NCBI RefSeq assembly: GCF_900454495.1
Contig: NZ_UGSI01000001.1
Span: 2,542,001-2,606,000, forward strand
Origin: Paenibacillus macerans
GTDB lineage: Bacteria; Bacillota; Bacilli; Paenibacillales; Paenibacillaceae
DNA: 64,000 nt
Direction: 5' to 3'
Positions 41,127-51,448 of this stretch are shown here, one piece after another. Under the pieces are notes generated by a model. The model saw nothing but the letters and a program-made list of their open reading frames with translations. It searched no databases and was not told the DNA's origin. Every line of letters starts with the position of its first letter. Position 1 is the first letter of the stretch. Made by a program: the position numbers and the translations under genes.

Positions 41127-41279
41127 CGTTCAAATCCAAGCCCCGCAAGGACTCCCAGTAATGCCCTAAAATGCGGCCAATTTTGGACGTTTGAGAGAAC
41201 TCGGAGAGAACAACGACCAAACCAGCCCACTCCCTGCCATTGACAAATTAACGAAGCGACCGCTTCGGGGAGGGTTAAT

Positions 41280-42071
41280 ATGAGACACGCAACGACGATT
41301 ACCGTCGCTAATCAAAAAGGCGGCACCGGCAAGACGACCACCGCCTACAATTTGGCTTACGCCTTATCCAATGAAGAAAAAAAGGTTCTTCTGGTAGATT
41401 TCGACCCGCAAGGTAATCTAACCTTATGTTTCGGCATCGAGCAGCCCGACAAGTTGGACGTCAGCATGTTCAACATCATGAACGCAGTCATGGGAGATGA
41501 GCCTCTGCCCTCCCCTAACCAATATCTTCATTCCCAAGGGAACATTGACCTCATCCCGAGCAACATTGAATTGTCGGTTGCTGAAATGAACCTCCGGGAT
41601 GAGATGGGCGGCGAAAAGACGTTGGCCGCGCTGCTGGAGCCGATGAAAATGCAGTACGATTTCATCATCATCGACACAAACCCGTCACTCGGCTTGCTGA
41701 CGATCAACGCGCTCGCAGCCAGCGATAGCGTTTTGATTCCCGTCAATCCGCAGCTCTGGTCGGCAACAGGACTTACGCAACTATTAAACATTATCGTCAA
41801 GGTAAAAAAGCGGATCAACCCCCGCATTTCTATTGAAGGCATCCTGATGACGATGTGCGATGTTCGAACCAACTTGTACAAAGAGGCTTTCCGTCTGATT
41901 GAGGATTATTACGGTGATCGCATTCGTATTTTTGAAACGCAAATTCCCTTGTCCGTCAAAGTTGGTGAAGCGAACTTTTACAGCCAAAGCATCATAGAGT
42001 TTCATCCGAAATCCAAAGTGGCTGGCGCCTATCAAGGTTTGGCAAAGGAGCTGATGAATCATGGCGGGTAA
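41280..42071 (+). CDS. parA: ParA/Soj-family ATPase of the conjugative element
   Basis: 263 aa with the deviant Walker A NQKGGTGKTTTAYNLAYAL near residues 10-28, switch I VLLVDFDPQGNLT and Walker B FIIIDTNPSLGLLT. It is the usual first backbone gene of this kind of Firmicutes element, helping to keep the excised circular form. GGGGAGGG precedes ATG 41280. Overlaps parB by 11 bp. Confidence 0.95.
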   Translation: MRHATTITVANQKGGTGKTTTAYNLAYALSNEEKKVLLVDFDPQGNLTLCFGIEQPDKLDVSMFNIMNAVMGDEPLPSPNQYLHSQGNIDLIPSNIELSVAEMNLRDEMGGEKTLAALLEPMKMQYDFIIIDTNPSLGLLTINALAASDSVLIPVNPQLWSATGLTQLLNIIVKVKKRINPRISIEGILMTMCDVRTNLYKEAFRLIEDYYGDRIRIFETQIPLSVKVGEANFYSQSIIEFHPKSKVAGAYQGLAKELMNHGG

Positions 42072-43122
42072 GCGCCCTGTCCCCAAACTTGCCAGCATCG
42101 ACGAATTGCTGTTGCTTTCGGAACAACCTTCGGAGCCCTCCGCTCCCTCTGTGCAGTCCGGAGGAATCCAAACTATTCCTATAAGTAAAATCAGAATGTA
42201 TAAAGATCATCCATTCCGTCTCTACGAAGACGAAAGACTGACGGACATGGCAGACAGCATCCAGGTCAACGGCGTTCTGGTTCCGGTTATTATCCGCAAG
42301 ATTGAACCGGACGAAAATGGCTGCGAGTATGAAATGCTGGCCGGCCACAACCGGATGAACGCCGCCGGGATGGTAGGACTCGATCACCTTCCCTGCATCG
42401 TCAAGGAAAATCTATCGGATGAAGAAGCGCTCATGTACGTGGTTGAAACCAATGTGTTGCAACGCTCCTTTTCAGAGATGCTCCCTTCCGAAAAAGCCAA
42501 AGTGTTGTCGCTGCGATATTCGGATATGTTCTCTCAAGGGAAGCGAAATGACATCATTGAGGAGCTTCAAAAGCTCGAAAATCCGCAGTACATCAAAGAA
42601 AATCCAACTTCGCCCCTAGTAGGGGCGAAGTTGCGAACGGATGAAAAATTGGGGATTGAATATGGTTTGTCAAAAAATACGGTTGCCCGTTTGTTGCGGA
42701 TCAACCATTTAACTATTGAGTTAAAACGACGCGTGGACGATGCCGAAATCGGCATTTACCCTGCAGTCGATCTCTCCTACCTTTCCGAGGCCGAGCAACG
42801 TCTGGTCGACGGCCTCCTTTCGGGACAAGGCTACAAGGTGGATATGAAGAAATCCTCGCTGCTGCGAGAATACTCCGGCAAACTCACTGATGAACAGGTC
42901 GTACGGATTTTATCTGGGGAGGCCACTCGCAAGCCGAGAAGTAAAACACCGGCTCCTTTCAAGCTTAAGCATAAGGTGTACGCAAAATATTTCTCACCGC
43001 AAAGCAAAGCTTCGGAAGTAGAAGAGATTATCGACAAAGCACTGGGCATGTATTTTGCCCATCAACGTCAGCAACATCAATCTAAAGAAATTGAGGAGGA
43101 TGACCATGCTAACGAAGTTTAA
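42061..43122 (+). CDS. parB: ParB/Spo0J-like partition protein
   Basis: 353 aa. ParB N-terminal nuclease-like domain (about 35-125) with the box II motif AGHNRMNAAGMVGLDHLPCI, then an HTH region (about 165-215; GLSKNTVARLLRINHL). The C-terminal part is basic. A perfect 27-bp palindrome (42606-42632) lies within the coding sequence between the two domains. Acts with ParA; overlaps it at the start and the next gene at the end. Confidence 0.93.
   Translation: MAGKRPVPKLASIDELLLLSEQPSEPSAPSVQSGGIQTIPISKIRMYKDHPFRLYEDERLTDMADSIQVNGVLVPVIIRKIEPDENGCEYEMLAGHNRMNAAGMVGLDHLPCIVKENLSDEEALMYVVETNVLQRSFSEMLPSEKAKVLSLRYSDMFSQGKRNDIIEELQKLENPQYIKENPTSPLVGAKLRTDEKLGIEYGLSKNTVARLLRINHLTIELKRRVDDAEIGIYPAVDLSYLSEAEQRLVDGLLSGQGYKVDMKKSSLLREYSGKLTDEQVVRILSGEATRKPRSKTPAPFKLKHKVYAKYFSPQSKASEVEEIIDKALGMYFAHQRQQHQSKEIEEDDHANEV
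42606..42632. repeat. 27-bp perfect palindrome inside parB
   Basis: AACTTCGCCCC and GGGGCGAAGTT flank a TAGTA loop without a mismatch. A stem this GC-rich in coding sequence is unexpected. It may be a partition or regulatory site, or a transcription attenuator for the downstream genes. Confidence 0.8.
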
Positions 43123-43552
43123 AGACATTGACCATCACCAATTTTATGAAGGCATGATTCGCATGACACACAGCCAGACGGACCCGTATCGCCAAGCCTT
43201 ATTTTTTTTGTTCGGCTTGACAGAACAAACCCGTTCCCACGTTCGCGACCTGTACGATTTCGATGGAAACAGCATTTGCCTGGAAGGCTTGAATAAAGGC
43301 TGGCAAACCAGTTCCACCCTCAAATTAACTCGTCTTGCGTTCAACTTGTACAATGGATATTCCGGGGACGAAGACCGGGATGCATCTCGCAACTACAGCC
43401 CGTACTTTATGTTTGATACCGGTCTGTTGCCTTACTTCTTTGAAGCCGTTAAACTGCGTTATCCCGAATATGCGAAGATTCATTCTCGCGATTTTGTGCA
43501 ATTTCCATATAGCGCGGCGGAAAGATATGAGGAATGCGATCTAGAACATTGA
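43106..43552 (+). CDS. DUF6075-like protein of the conjugative element
   Basis: 148 aa: MLTKFKDIDHHQFYEGMIRM start, RQALFFLFGLTEQTRSHVRD in the middle and an acidic/aromatic C-terminus (DTGLLPYFFEAVKLRYPE). The pattern resembles the DUF6075 family found in Firmicutes mobile elements; no function is known. ATG 43106 follows GAGGATG and overlaps the end of parB by 17 bp, so it is expressed with the partition genes. Confidence 0.68.
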   Translation: MLTKFKDIDHHQFYEGMIRMTHSQTDPYRQALFFLFGLTEQTRSHVRDLYDFDGNSICLEGLNKGWQTSSTLKLTRLAFNLYNGYSGDEDRDASRNYSPYFMFDTGLLPYFFEAVKLRYPEYAKIHSRDFVQFPYSAAERYEECDLEH

Positions 43553-43597
43553 TTGCAGTTTCGAGAAGGGAAAGTCGCCAAAGAAAGGAGGGCCAAC

Positions 43598-46500
43598 ATG
43601 CGACGAGTCGAACGGTTGCAGAGCCTATATGAGTCAGCTATAGCAGACTTGACCCGAAGCGGAAATGCTTGGACCGATTTTCTATCCTTTGCCGCCTCCA
43701 TCTACAAGTATTCTTTCGACAATATGTTGCTCATTTACAGTCAAAACCCGGAGGCCACCATGCTGGCCCCCCTGCCCGTTTGGAACAAGATTGGTCGTTA
43801 TGTAAAGAAAGGAGAAAAAAGTATTGCCGTCTGCGATTTCGGGCAAGACAACCTTGTTCTAAACCACTTGTTTGACATAACGCAAACAACGGGCAAAGCG
43901 CCGCCTGTCCTTTGGAATCTGGAACAAATCGATCTTACGGAATTGGCCGGACGGTTGTCTTCTTACGAAACACATAATATTAGCGTTTGTATATCCAACA
44001 TGGCAAAGGATGCCGTCATCTCTTCCATGGATGAGGTATTGCAAGACTGGACCTTAGATATGCAAGATCATTTTTTCGATATGCTTCCTGCAACGGGCTT
44101 TGAACAACACATGCAGGACATCATTCAGGATAGCGTCGTGTTTTTGGTTCATCGGCGATGCAAATTGCCGGAACCGGAGCGAATGGATTTCTCCACCATT
44201 GTCCATTTCGATTCGCTGCCGCTTGCCGCCCGATTGGGGCATCAAGTAACGACGGTATCCCGCGACATCCTGCAAGACATCGCCCGCCATGTAAAAATCC
44301 TTACTAATGAAAGGAGAATTTATCATGAGCAACAGCAAGTCCAACTTGAATTATCACGAGATCGACGGCCTTCAGTATCCCGACCTGCAAATCTCGAACC
44401 AGGCGGAAGCCGACCAGCAGCCGCTGGGCAAGTACGGCCGGATGGCGCTGAATTTCCTCCGCAATCATCACCCGCAGCGCTTCCTGATTCTCAAGATGCA
44501 AGGCAATCTGATGAAAAAAATGCACCAAGTAGAGCAGGAAGCCCACGCGAAGATGGACACATTGACCAAGCAGCTTATGAGGCACCACCCCATGCCGCAG
44601 ACGGAAGACATCTTGGAGCGGACACGCCACCTCAATCAGATCAAAGCGACCGCCGAGGAACTGGTCCTGAACGACATCATACTGAAACCGCGATAACAAC
44701 ATTCTCATCCGATCCAGAGCCGCCCACCAGCGGTTCTTTTTTTCTGCCCAGAAAGGAACACGGCCAGCAAGAAAAGATATCCGCAGATCACATGTTGGAA
44801 CTCCTACTGCAAAGCAGCAGAAGCGGATCAACAACCAAAGAACGTGTCTATACGTTCGTAATGGAGCACCACCCCGTCAAAGCCGCCAATCTTAGCACTG
44901 TACTCAAATCTCTATATGGTATTGGCGGCGCTAGAGGCGAATTCGGGAATGGATTGCGTGGTTACGACCACGACAGTAAAGGAATGCGACTGGAATGGAT
45001 AGATGCTGACGGCTCTCATGAAGCGGCATTTACATGGAATAAAGTCGCCGCGACGACCCTGCGATTGATTCAAGAGGGGCGTTATGATGAACGTTTTGCC
45101 CCCTACCCACCGATTGAACCGGAATGGACGCTGTTCGATTACGTTGCCCAAATCGAACATGAGGCGTCTGAGTCTACAATTTTGGATTCCGGCTCCGACG
45201 CTGTTTCAAACCGCCAAGAATCCACCGACAGCATCCCTGAAGCCACGCCTGCTTTACCAATTCAAACGGTAACCGGCAATTATCGCTTTAACCCAGAAGC
45301 CTCCCCCTATCCTAACGGTCCAAAAAGCAAATATAAACGCAATGTCGAAGCTATTCAACTGCTGAAACAATTGGAGACGGAGAATCGGCTGGCGACTCCA
45401 GATGAGCAACAGGTCTTAGCAGGTTATGTAGGTTGGGGCGGACTGGCCAATGCCTTTAACCCTTCGGCTACCGGTTGGGAATCCGAGTACCACGAGTTAA
45501 AACAATTGATGGATGAAACGGAATACGCCGCGGCACGAAACTCGACCATTACCGCCTTTTATACGGAACAGATTGTTATTCAGGTTATCCATAATGCCTT
45601 ACTTCGCTTTGGCTTGACCGACGGAACGAACCGCAAACTGCTGGAGCCTTCCATGGGAACCGGTAATTTCTTTTCTGTTTTGCCGACAGCATGGGAGAAT
45701 GCCGAACTGCACGGTGTGGAGCTGGACAGTATAACGGGCCGTATTGCGCGCCAACTGTACCCTAAAGCAAATATCCATCTGCAAGGCTTTGAAACGCAGG
45801 ACTTCGGAGATACACGTTTTGACGCCATTTTTAGCAATATCCCGTTCCACAACGTTCGCGTCTTTGATCCACGATATACAAATAGCTATCTGATTCACGA
45901 TTATTTCTTCATTCGAGCATTGGATTTACTTAAACCCGGCGGCATTCTGGCTTTCATTGTTAGCAAAGGAACGATGGATAAGCAGGATTCCAGAGTGCGG
46001 GAGCTCATGGCACAAAAGGCTGACTTGATCGGCGCCGTCCGTTTGCCCAATACCGCTTTTCAATCATTGGCAGGTACCGAAGTAACCACCGACATTGTTT
46101 TTTTGCAAAAACGGGAACATCCCATCCAACTTCAAAAAGCAGAAATGCCCGAGTGGGTGTATGTTGGCACAACAATGGACGGGATTCCTTTGAACCGTTA
46201 CTATCTCTCCCATCCCCATATGGTACTTGGAAACATGGTTTGGGATCGCGGCATGTATGGGGGAGAAAGAAGTACAGCTTGCATGCCGCATGAGGGCCAA
46301 GAGTTGTCGGTAGCACTGGAGCAGGCGCTTGCTGCGTTACAAGCCAATTTCGCCGCGCTGCCGGATGTGCCGGAAGAAGAATTGGATATTCTTGACGTAG
46401 AGCCAGATCGAATCAAAGCTCCTTCCGGGACCAAGAACTTTACCTATGTCGTTAGAAATGATCGGATTTACTATTGTGAAGATGGCTACTTGTTGCCCCA

Positions 46501-49500
46501 GGACATCAAGGGCAAAAAAGCCGAAAGGATCAAAGGGCTATGCGAAATCAAAGCGGCATTGCTTGATGTCATTCAGATTCAAACCCGCGACGGCTATCCG
46601 TTGACCGAGCTGGAGCAAGCGCAGCGAATGCTGAATCAGGTGTACGACCGTTTTGTTCGGGAACACGGTGCAATAAACGAACGGGCCAACACCACAGCCT
46701 TTGCCGATGACGATCAATTACCGCTGCTTCGTTCTATCGAGGATCTAACAGCAGACAAAACGTGGACGAAAGCCGCCATCTTTTTCCGACCAACCATCAG
46801 GCAACACCGTTTGCCAGACCGTGCGGAGACTGCACTAGAAGCCCTACAAATTTGCCTGAACCAGAGAATGAAAATCGACCTGCCCTACATCGCTCATTTG
46901 TGCAGGAAAACCACCTCCGAAGTCCGTGAGGAACTGGACGATCGCATTTTTCTCAATCCTCAAAAATATACCGGCGACGAGGAAGAAGGCTGGGAACTGG
47001 ATGAAGAGTATTTATCCGGCAATGTCAAAGATAAGCTGGCCTATGCCACGCTGAAAGCTCAGGAACATCCCGAGCTGTTTACCCGCAACGTCGAAGCACT
47101 AACCCGTGTGCAACCTCCTCCACTTATGCCGGGAGATATAGATTTTCGCATCGGCAGTCCGTGGATTCCCGTTCGTTATTATCGTGACTTTATGTACGAA
47201 ACGTTTGGATCGGCCAAGGTGTTCCAGGCTAATCAAACTATCGATGTGGATTATCTGGAATATACCAATACTTGGCGCGTATCCGGAAAATCGCTGGAAC
47301 GGAATTCGATTAAAGTCAATCAAACCTTCGGAACCTCTCGCGTCAACGCTTACGAGATTTTTGAAAGCAGTCTGAATCTGCAGAGCATCACCGTTCGCGA
47401 TCCTGTCACCTACCTGGACAGTAACGGTAACGAGCAAACCAAGTATGTCGTCAATGCCAAAGAAACGATGATCGCCCGCGCCAAACAGCAGCAGATGAAA
47501 GAAGCCTTCTCGTCCTGGTTATTTCGAGATAAAGACCGTGCCCAAGACCTGCTTGCCATTTACAACAACAAATTCAATACGATCCGGCCCCGAAACTATG
47601 ATGGCGATCATCTCGTTTTTCAAGGCATGAACGAAGAAATGGAGCTGCGCAAGCATCAGAAAGATGTCGTTGCAAGAATCATCTACTCGGGTACGGCTCT
47701 GATGGCCCATGAAGTGGGGGCGGGCAAAACCGCAGCCATGATTGCCGCTGGCATGTATTTGAAACAAATTGGAGCCGTTCAGAAACCGATGTACTGCGTC
47801 CCCAACCATTTGACCGAACAGTGGGCCAACGAATTTCTGCGCTTCTTCCCCGCAGCCAACATTTTAGTGACGACGAAGAAAGACTTTGCCCTCGCCAATC
47901 GCCAACGTTTCGTTTCACGGATAGCTATGGGTGATTACGATGCAATCATTATCGGCCATAGCCAATTTGAAAAAATCCCGATTTCCAAGGAACGTCAGGA
48001 ACAACTGCTGCGAGATGAAATCCGCAACGTCTCCCGCATGATCGAACAAATGAAAAAAGAAAAGGGAGACAACTGGAGCATCAAGCAGATGGTCGTTTTC
48101 GAGAACAATTTGAAATCCCGTTTGGAGCGTCTAGTCAACGAACAAAAGAAGGATGACCTGCTCACCTTCGAGCAGTTGGGCGTAGACATGTTGTTCGTGG
48201 ATGAAGCGCATGCGTATAAAAATTGCTTCACGTTCACCAAAATGCGTAACGTTGCCGGCATCGGCAAATCCAGCAGCCAGCGGGCAACGGATATGCTGCT
48301 CAAATGTCAGTACCTGCAGGAAATGAACAATGGCCGCGGTGTCATCTTTGCCACCGGTACGCCGATCAGCAACAGCATGTCGGAGTTATATGTCATGCAG
48401 CGCTACCTTCAACCACATTTGCTGCAAAAACTTGGCTTGAACTTTTTCGATAACTGGGCGGCGACGTTCGGGGAAGTAGTCACGTCGCTGGAGATCACTC
48501 CAGAGGGTAGTGGGTACCGGATGAAATCCCGCTTCGCCAAGTTTCATAATTTGCCGGAGCTAATGAGTTTGTTTCGCTTAGTAGCAGACATCCAAACGGC
48601 GGACATGCTTAATTTGCCCACCCCACAACTGGAAGGCGGAAAACCGACCGTTATCGTCAGCGAATGTTCTTTCTTTCAAAAGCAAATGATGGACGACTTT
48701 GTCGTACGCGCCGAGAAGATCCGAAACAATGAAGTGGACGCCACCGAGGACAATATGCTCAAGCTCACGAATGAAGCAAAGTTGATGTCCATCGATCCCC
48801 GTCTGGTGGATGAAACCGCTCCTTCCGATCCAACATCAAAGTTGAACCGTTGTATCTCCAACACATTCGACATTTGGAAACGGACAGAAACGGATCGATT
48901 GACTCAAGTGATTTTTTGCGATAGCGGCACTCCGAAACCAGGGCAATTTAATGTGTATGATGAAATCAAAACGCAGCTTATTCTGCGAGGCGTCCCAGAG
49001 CATGAAATTGCCTTTATTCATGACGCACATACGGATGTCCAGCGGGAAGCCTTATTTGAACAGGTACGCCGCGGCGAAGTTCGGATACTGCTGGGTTCCA
49101 CGCAAAAAATGGGGACCGGCACAAACGTTCAGGACCGGCTCATTGCCGCCCATCACCTGGATTGTCCATGGCGTCCAGCAGACATCACACAACGGGACGG
49201 CCGCATCTTGAGGCAAGGTAACCAGAACGACGTTGTCCAGATCTTCCGCTATGTCACAAAAGGGACATTTGATGCTTATCTTTGGCAAATCCAGGAGCAA
49301 AAGCTCCGATACATCTCGCAAGTGATGACCGGCAAAAGCATTTCCCGCTCCTGTGATGACGCGGACGAAACCGTGTTATCCGCGGCGGAAGTGAAAGCGA
49401 TCGCGACGGACAATCCTTTGTTGGCCGAAAAGATGCAAGTCGATAATGAAGTGACTCGCCTGAAATTGCTAAAGTCCAACTGGCATAATGAGCAAATGAT

Positions 49501-50119
49501 GCTCGAATCCAAAATCAAACAGTATCCGCAATCGCTTCAAAGAACAGAACAAGAAATCTCGCAACTCCAAAAAGACTTTCGTTTGCTTGAGCAGACCCGG
49601 AACAAACCGTTTTTCATGGACTTGGACGGAAAAACCTTTACGGAACGTCCAAAAGCAGGCGAAATGCTTCTGCTCCTGTATAATATGACGGTCTTACAAC
49701 CTGATGAGTCACTTCGGATTGGGGCTTATCGGGGATTTGAAATTCACCTCGCACGGCAGTCTATGTACAACATGCATGTGGAGATTAGAGGAGCGAAAAG
49801 CTATGCTATCGATTTAGGCGACTCTGAACTGGGCAATATTTCTCGAATCGAAAATGCCATTGAGAAAATCCCTACCTTGCTTCAGGCTGCGGAACAAAAG
49901 AAGAAGGAATTGGATGATCAATACAAGGCTGCACAGCTTGAGAAAGCAAAGCCGTTCGAATTTGAACAGAAATTGCAGGAATTGGTGGCACGGCAATCTG
50001 AAATCAACTCGGCACTGGAGTTTCAGGAGCTGCAAGGACAAGAAATCATGATGGATGAGCAAATTGAGGACGGGCAATCTGGACAAAGAAATAAAGGATT
50101 TTCCTCTGAGCTAGAATAA
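43598..50119 (+). CDS. giant ArdC-N / N6-methylase / SNF2-DEAD helicase protein
   Basis: 2,173 aa from ATG 43598 (AAAGGAGGG upstream). Domains: ArdC-like N-terminal ssDNA-binding region (about 1-100; FDNMLLIYSQNPEATMLAPL), a low-complexity linker (about 240-370) and an N6-adenine methylase-like fold (about 560-870; EPSMGTGNFF motif I, SNIPF in place of NPPY). Then comes a superfamily-2 helicase (about 1340-1930; HEVGAGKTAAM, LFVDEAHAYKN, FATGTPISNSM, GTGTNVQDRL, QRDGRILRQGN), and a coiled-coil tail. Such proteins protect and process element DNA during transfer. The NPPF change suggests a weak or altered methylase. The linker coincides with a complete tnpV-like gene in another frame (44325-44696). 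Confidence 0.92.
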   Translation: MRRVERLQSLYESAIADLTRSGNAWTDFLSFAASIYKYSFDNMLLIYSQNPEATMLAPLPVWNKIGRYVKKGEKSIAVCDFGQDNLVLNHLFDITQTTGKAPPVLWNLEQIDLTELAGRLSSYETHNISVCISNMAKDAVISSMDEVLQDWTLDMQDHFFDMLPATGFEQHMQDIIQDSVVFLVHRRCKLPEPERMDFSTIVHFDSLPLAARLGHQVTTVSRDILQDIARHVKILTNERRIYHEQQQVQLELSRDRRPSVSRPANLEPGGSRPAAAGQVRPDGAEFPPQSSPAALPDSQDARQSDEKNAPSRAGSPREDGHIDQAAYEAPPHAADGRHLGADTPPQSDQSDRRGTGPERHHTETAITTFSSDPEPPTSGSFFLPRKEHGQQEKISADHMLELLLQSSRSGSTTKERVYTFVMEHHPVKAANLSTVLKSLYGIGGARGEFGNGLRGYDHDSKGMRLEWIDADGSHEAAFTWNKVAATTLRLIQEGRYDERFAPYPPIEPEWTLFDYVAQIEHEASESTILDSGSDAVSNRQESTDSIPEATPALPIQTVTGNYRFNPEASPYPNGPKSKYKRNVEAIQLLKQLETENRLATPDEQQVLAGYVGWGGLANAFNPSATGWESEYHELKQLMDETEYAAARNSTITAFYTEQIVIQVIHNALLRFGLTDGTNRKLLEPSMGTGNFFSVLPTAWENAELHGVELDSITGRIARQLYPKANIHLQGFETQDFGDTRFDAIFSNIPFHNVRVFDPRYTNSYLIHDYFFIRALDLLKPGGILAFIVSKGTMDKQDSRVRELMAQKADLIGAVRLPNTAFQSLAGTEVTTDIVFLQKREHPIQLQKAEMPEWVYVGTTMDGIPLNRYYLSHPHMVLGNMVWDRGMYGGERSTACMPHEGQELSVALEQALAALQANFAALPDVPEEELDILDVEPDRIKAPSGTKNFTYVVRNDRIYYCEDGYLLPQDIKGKKAERIKGLCEIKAALLDVIQIQTRDGYPLTELEQAQRMLNQVYDRFVREHGAINERANTTAFADDDQLPLLRSIEDLTADKTWTKAAIFFRPTIRQHRLPDRAETALEALQICLNQRMKIDLPYIAHLCRKTTSEVREELDDRIFLNPQKYTGDEEEGWELDEEYLSGNVKDKLAYATLKAQEHPELFTRNVEALTRVQPPPLMPGDIDFRIGSPWIPVRYYRDFMYETFGSAKVFQANQTIDVDYLEYTNTWRVSGKSLERNSIKVNQTFGTSRVNAYEIFESSLNLQSITVRDPVTYLDSNGNEQTKYVVNAKETMIARAKQQQMKEAFSSWLFRDKDRAQDLLAIYNNKFNTIRPRNYDGDHLVFQGMNEEMELRKHQKDVVARIIYSGTALMAHEVGAGKTAAMIAAGMYLKQIGAVQKPMYCVPNHLTEQWANEFLRFFPAANILVTTKKDFALANRQRFVSRIAMGDYDAIIIGHSQFEKIPISKERQEQLLRDEIRNVSRMIEQMKKEKGDNWSIKQMVVFENNLKSRLERLVNEQKKDDLLTFEQLGVDMLFVDEAHAYKNCFTFTKMRNVAGIGKSSSQRATDMLLKCQYLQEMNNGRGVIFATGTPISNSMSELYVMQRYLQPHLLQKLGLNFFDNWAATFGEVVTSLEITPEGSGYRMKSRFAKFHNLPELMSLFRLVADIQTADMLNLPTPQLEGGKPTVIVSECSFFQKQMMDDFVVRAEKIRNNEVDATEDNMLKLTNEAKLMSIDPRLVDETAPSDPTSKLNRCISNTFDIWKRTETDRLTQVIFCDSGTPKPGQFNVYDEIKTQLILRGVPEHEIAFIHDAHTDVQREALFEQVRRGEVRILLGSTQKMGTGTNVQDRLIAAHHLDCPWRPADITQRDGRILRQGNQNDVVQIFRYVTKGTFDAYLWQIQEQKLRYISQVMTGKSISRSCDDADETVLSAAEVKAIATDNPLLAEKMQVDNEVTRLKLLKSNWHNEQMMLESKIKQYPQSLQRTEQEISQLQKDFRLLEQTRNKPFFMDLDGKTFTERPKAGEMLLLLYNMTVLQPDESLRIGAYRGFEIHLARQSMYNMHVEIRGAKSYAIDLGDSELGNISRIENAIEKIPTLLQAAEQKKKELDDQYKAAQLEKAKPFEFEQKLQELVARQSEINSALEFQELQGQEIMMDEQIEDGQSGQRNKGFSSELE
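44325..44696 (+). CDS. tnpV: TnpV-like protein nested inside the giant helicase gene
   Basis: 123 aa read in a different frame from the surrounding gene: MSNSKSNLNYHEIDGLQYPD, QPLGKYGRMALNFLRNHHP and a C-terminal HLNQIKATAEELVLNDIILK. These are the TnpV signatures known from transposons such as Tn4451-like elements, where TnpV is a small accessory protein of unknown role. AAAGGAG lies eight bases before ATG, and codon use is normal in this frame. The host-gene frame over the same bases gives only Pro/Arg/Ser-rich low-complexity sequence. So tnpV probably was inserted here without breaking the host frame. Confidence 0.75.
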   Translation: MSNSKSNLNYHEIDGLQYPDLQISNQAEADQQPLGKYGRMALNFLRNHHPQRFLILKMQGNLMKKMHQVEQEAHAKMDTLTKQLMRHHPMPQTEDILERTRHLNQIKATAEELVLNDIILKPR

Positions 50120-50917
50120 GAATTTTAAAGTTATAGCAATTATAGTCGGCAACTCTACATCGCATTTTTTATTTCTTGGTTTTTGACTTTCAACTTCAAC
50201 CCCCTCCACTTTTTATTTTTAATTGAATATCCGTGGCACAAAATTTCGCAATGTAGCCGAAAACCTGCCTACCGTTCCTGGTGAGCATTCACTCTAGGCC
50301 GTGATTCAAATATAAAAGTTATGGAACGCTAAGTTTGCAGCCGAGCGTATTTAGTGAAGGACGAAGTCATCGGTTCAGTGAAAGATAGCCCACGGATCCG
50401 AGAATTTGTTGATTTTCTAAAATAGTTGTAACGCTCACTACAACCCGAACTGCACGTTTAAACCATTTTAGACAACCATTTCTGTCCATATATTCAAAGA
50501 AACGAAACGTATTTGAGTTTAACTTCACCTCCAAGCAGGGTTCCTGGCTGAATGTGATCAAAAGTTCCTTTGCCAAGAAGACCAAACAAGTACTCTGCCA
50601 CCTACGAGTCAAATCAGGGGATAAGTTAAAACAGCGAATCGAGTTGTATCTTTAAGACAAACGTTATTATAGAGCTATCTACTAAAGGGAAAAAAGACAA
50701 ATTTTTATCGAAGAACGAAAATTGATAAATTATTTGGCATTCGACACAAAGCGATTTTTTATTCTCTAGTAAAAATGGAAATATATTGATATAATTCTAT
50801 CAGGTGATGCATCACAAAAAAACCAATTTCTCTGATCAAGAAATTGGCAATTGTTTTTATTGTCTGCTTCATATATATTTCAATTTTCTAAACTTTAGAA
50901 TAAGGAGTTGAAGAAAA
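50120..50917. other. AT-rich region between backbone and cargo, no clear gene
   Basis: No convincing coding sequence on either strand. GC content drops sharply at about 50120, marking the start of imported cargo. A hairpin at 50823-50847 (CCAATTTCT/AGAAATTGG) lies before the secreted-protein gene. The rest may be relics of earlier insertions. Confidence 0.5.
50823..50847. terminator. terminator-like hairpin before the secreted protein gene
   Basis: CCAATTTCT and AGAAATTGG pair around CTGATCA; A-rich upstream and TTGTTTTTAT downstream, so it could stop transcription in either direction. Confidence 0.55.
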
Positions 50918-51412
50918 ATGAAATTTTCCAAAAAAATCGTTCTGTCCTCTTTATTTTCCCTTGTACTCATTTTAAGTTTAGGAGGTTCTATTTACGCCGA
51001 TTCGACAGCCAATGAAACTACTTCAATCATCCCAGTAACACCATCGCAAGAAGGAGTTTCAGTCCAGGCTTATAGTGAGTATGGTCCTTTCTACGTTCGC
51101 TCCGAGAATGTGGGGGAATATGGAGGCTTTACTGTGGTGTTGAACAGCGGTGTAACCTCATTCTACCTTTCTGACTATAAAGTTTATGGAGTACACGCTG
51201 GTGAAAAAGCTCATATCATGTGGACTTTCACTGATTTCAATACTGGTAAAGTTCTGCTCAATAAGAGCATTGGTGATACAACAACTCCGACGGACTTTTT
51301 AGTTTCGGGATTACCTAGCGGCGCGACTATTAATGTAAGTTGGCAAAACATGGATAACACTGATGTTGTTGGCGGAACTTATGTGCTTGTTGACGGATAT
51401 GCATACGATTGA
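50918..51412 (+). CDS. small secreted protein, unknown function
   Basis: 164 aa with a signal peptide (basic MKFSKK, hydrophobic 8-24, likely cleavage after IYA, residue 27) and a mature domain rich in Tyr, Gly, Ser and Thr that looks all-beta (FYVRSENVGEYGGFTVVLNS). No catalytic motif seen. AAGGAG precedes the start and a strong terminator follows, so it is a single unit. AT-rich composition differs from the element backbone. Could be a bacteriocin-like or surface-modifying product; unassigned. Confidence 0.72.
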   Translation: MKFSKKIVLSSLFSLVLILSLGGSIYADSTANETTSIIPVTPSQEGVSVQAYSEYGPFYVRSENVGEYGGFTVVLNSGVTSFYLSDYKVYGVHAGEKAHIMWTFTDFNTGKVLLNKSIGDTTTPTDFLVSGLPSGATINVSWQNMDNTDVVGGTYVLVDGYAYD

Positions 51413-51448
51413 ATTTTTAAATCACCATCAGTAAAAATATAAACAATC

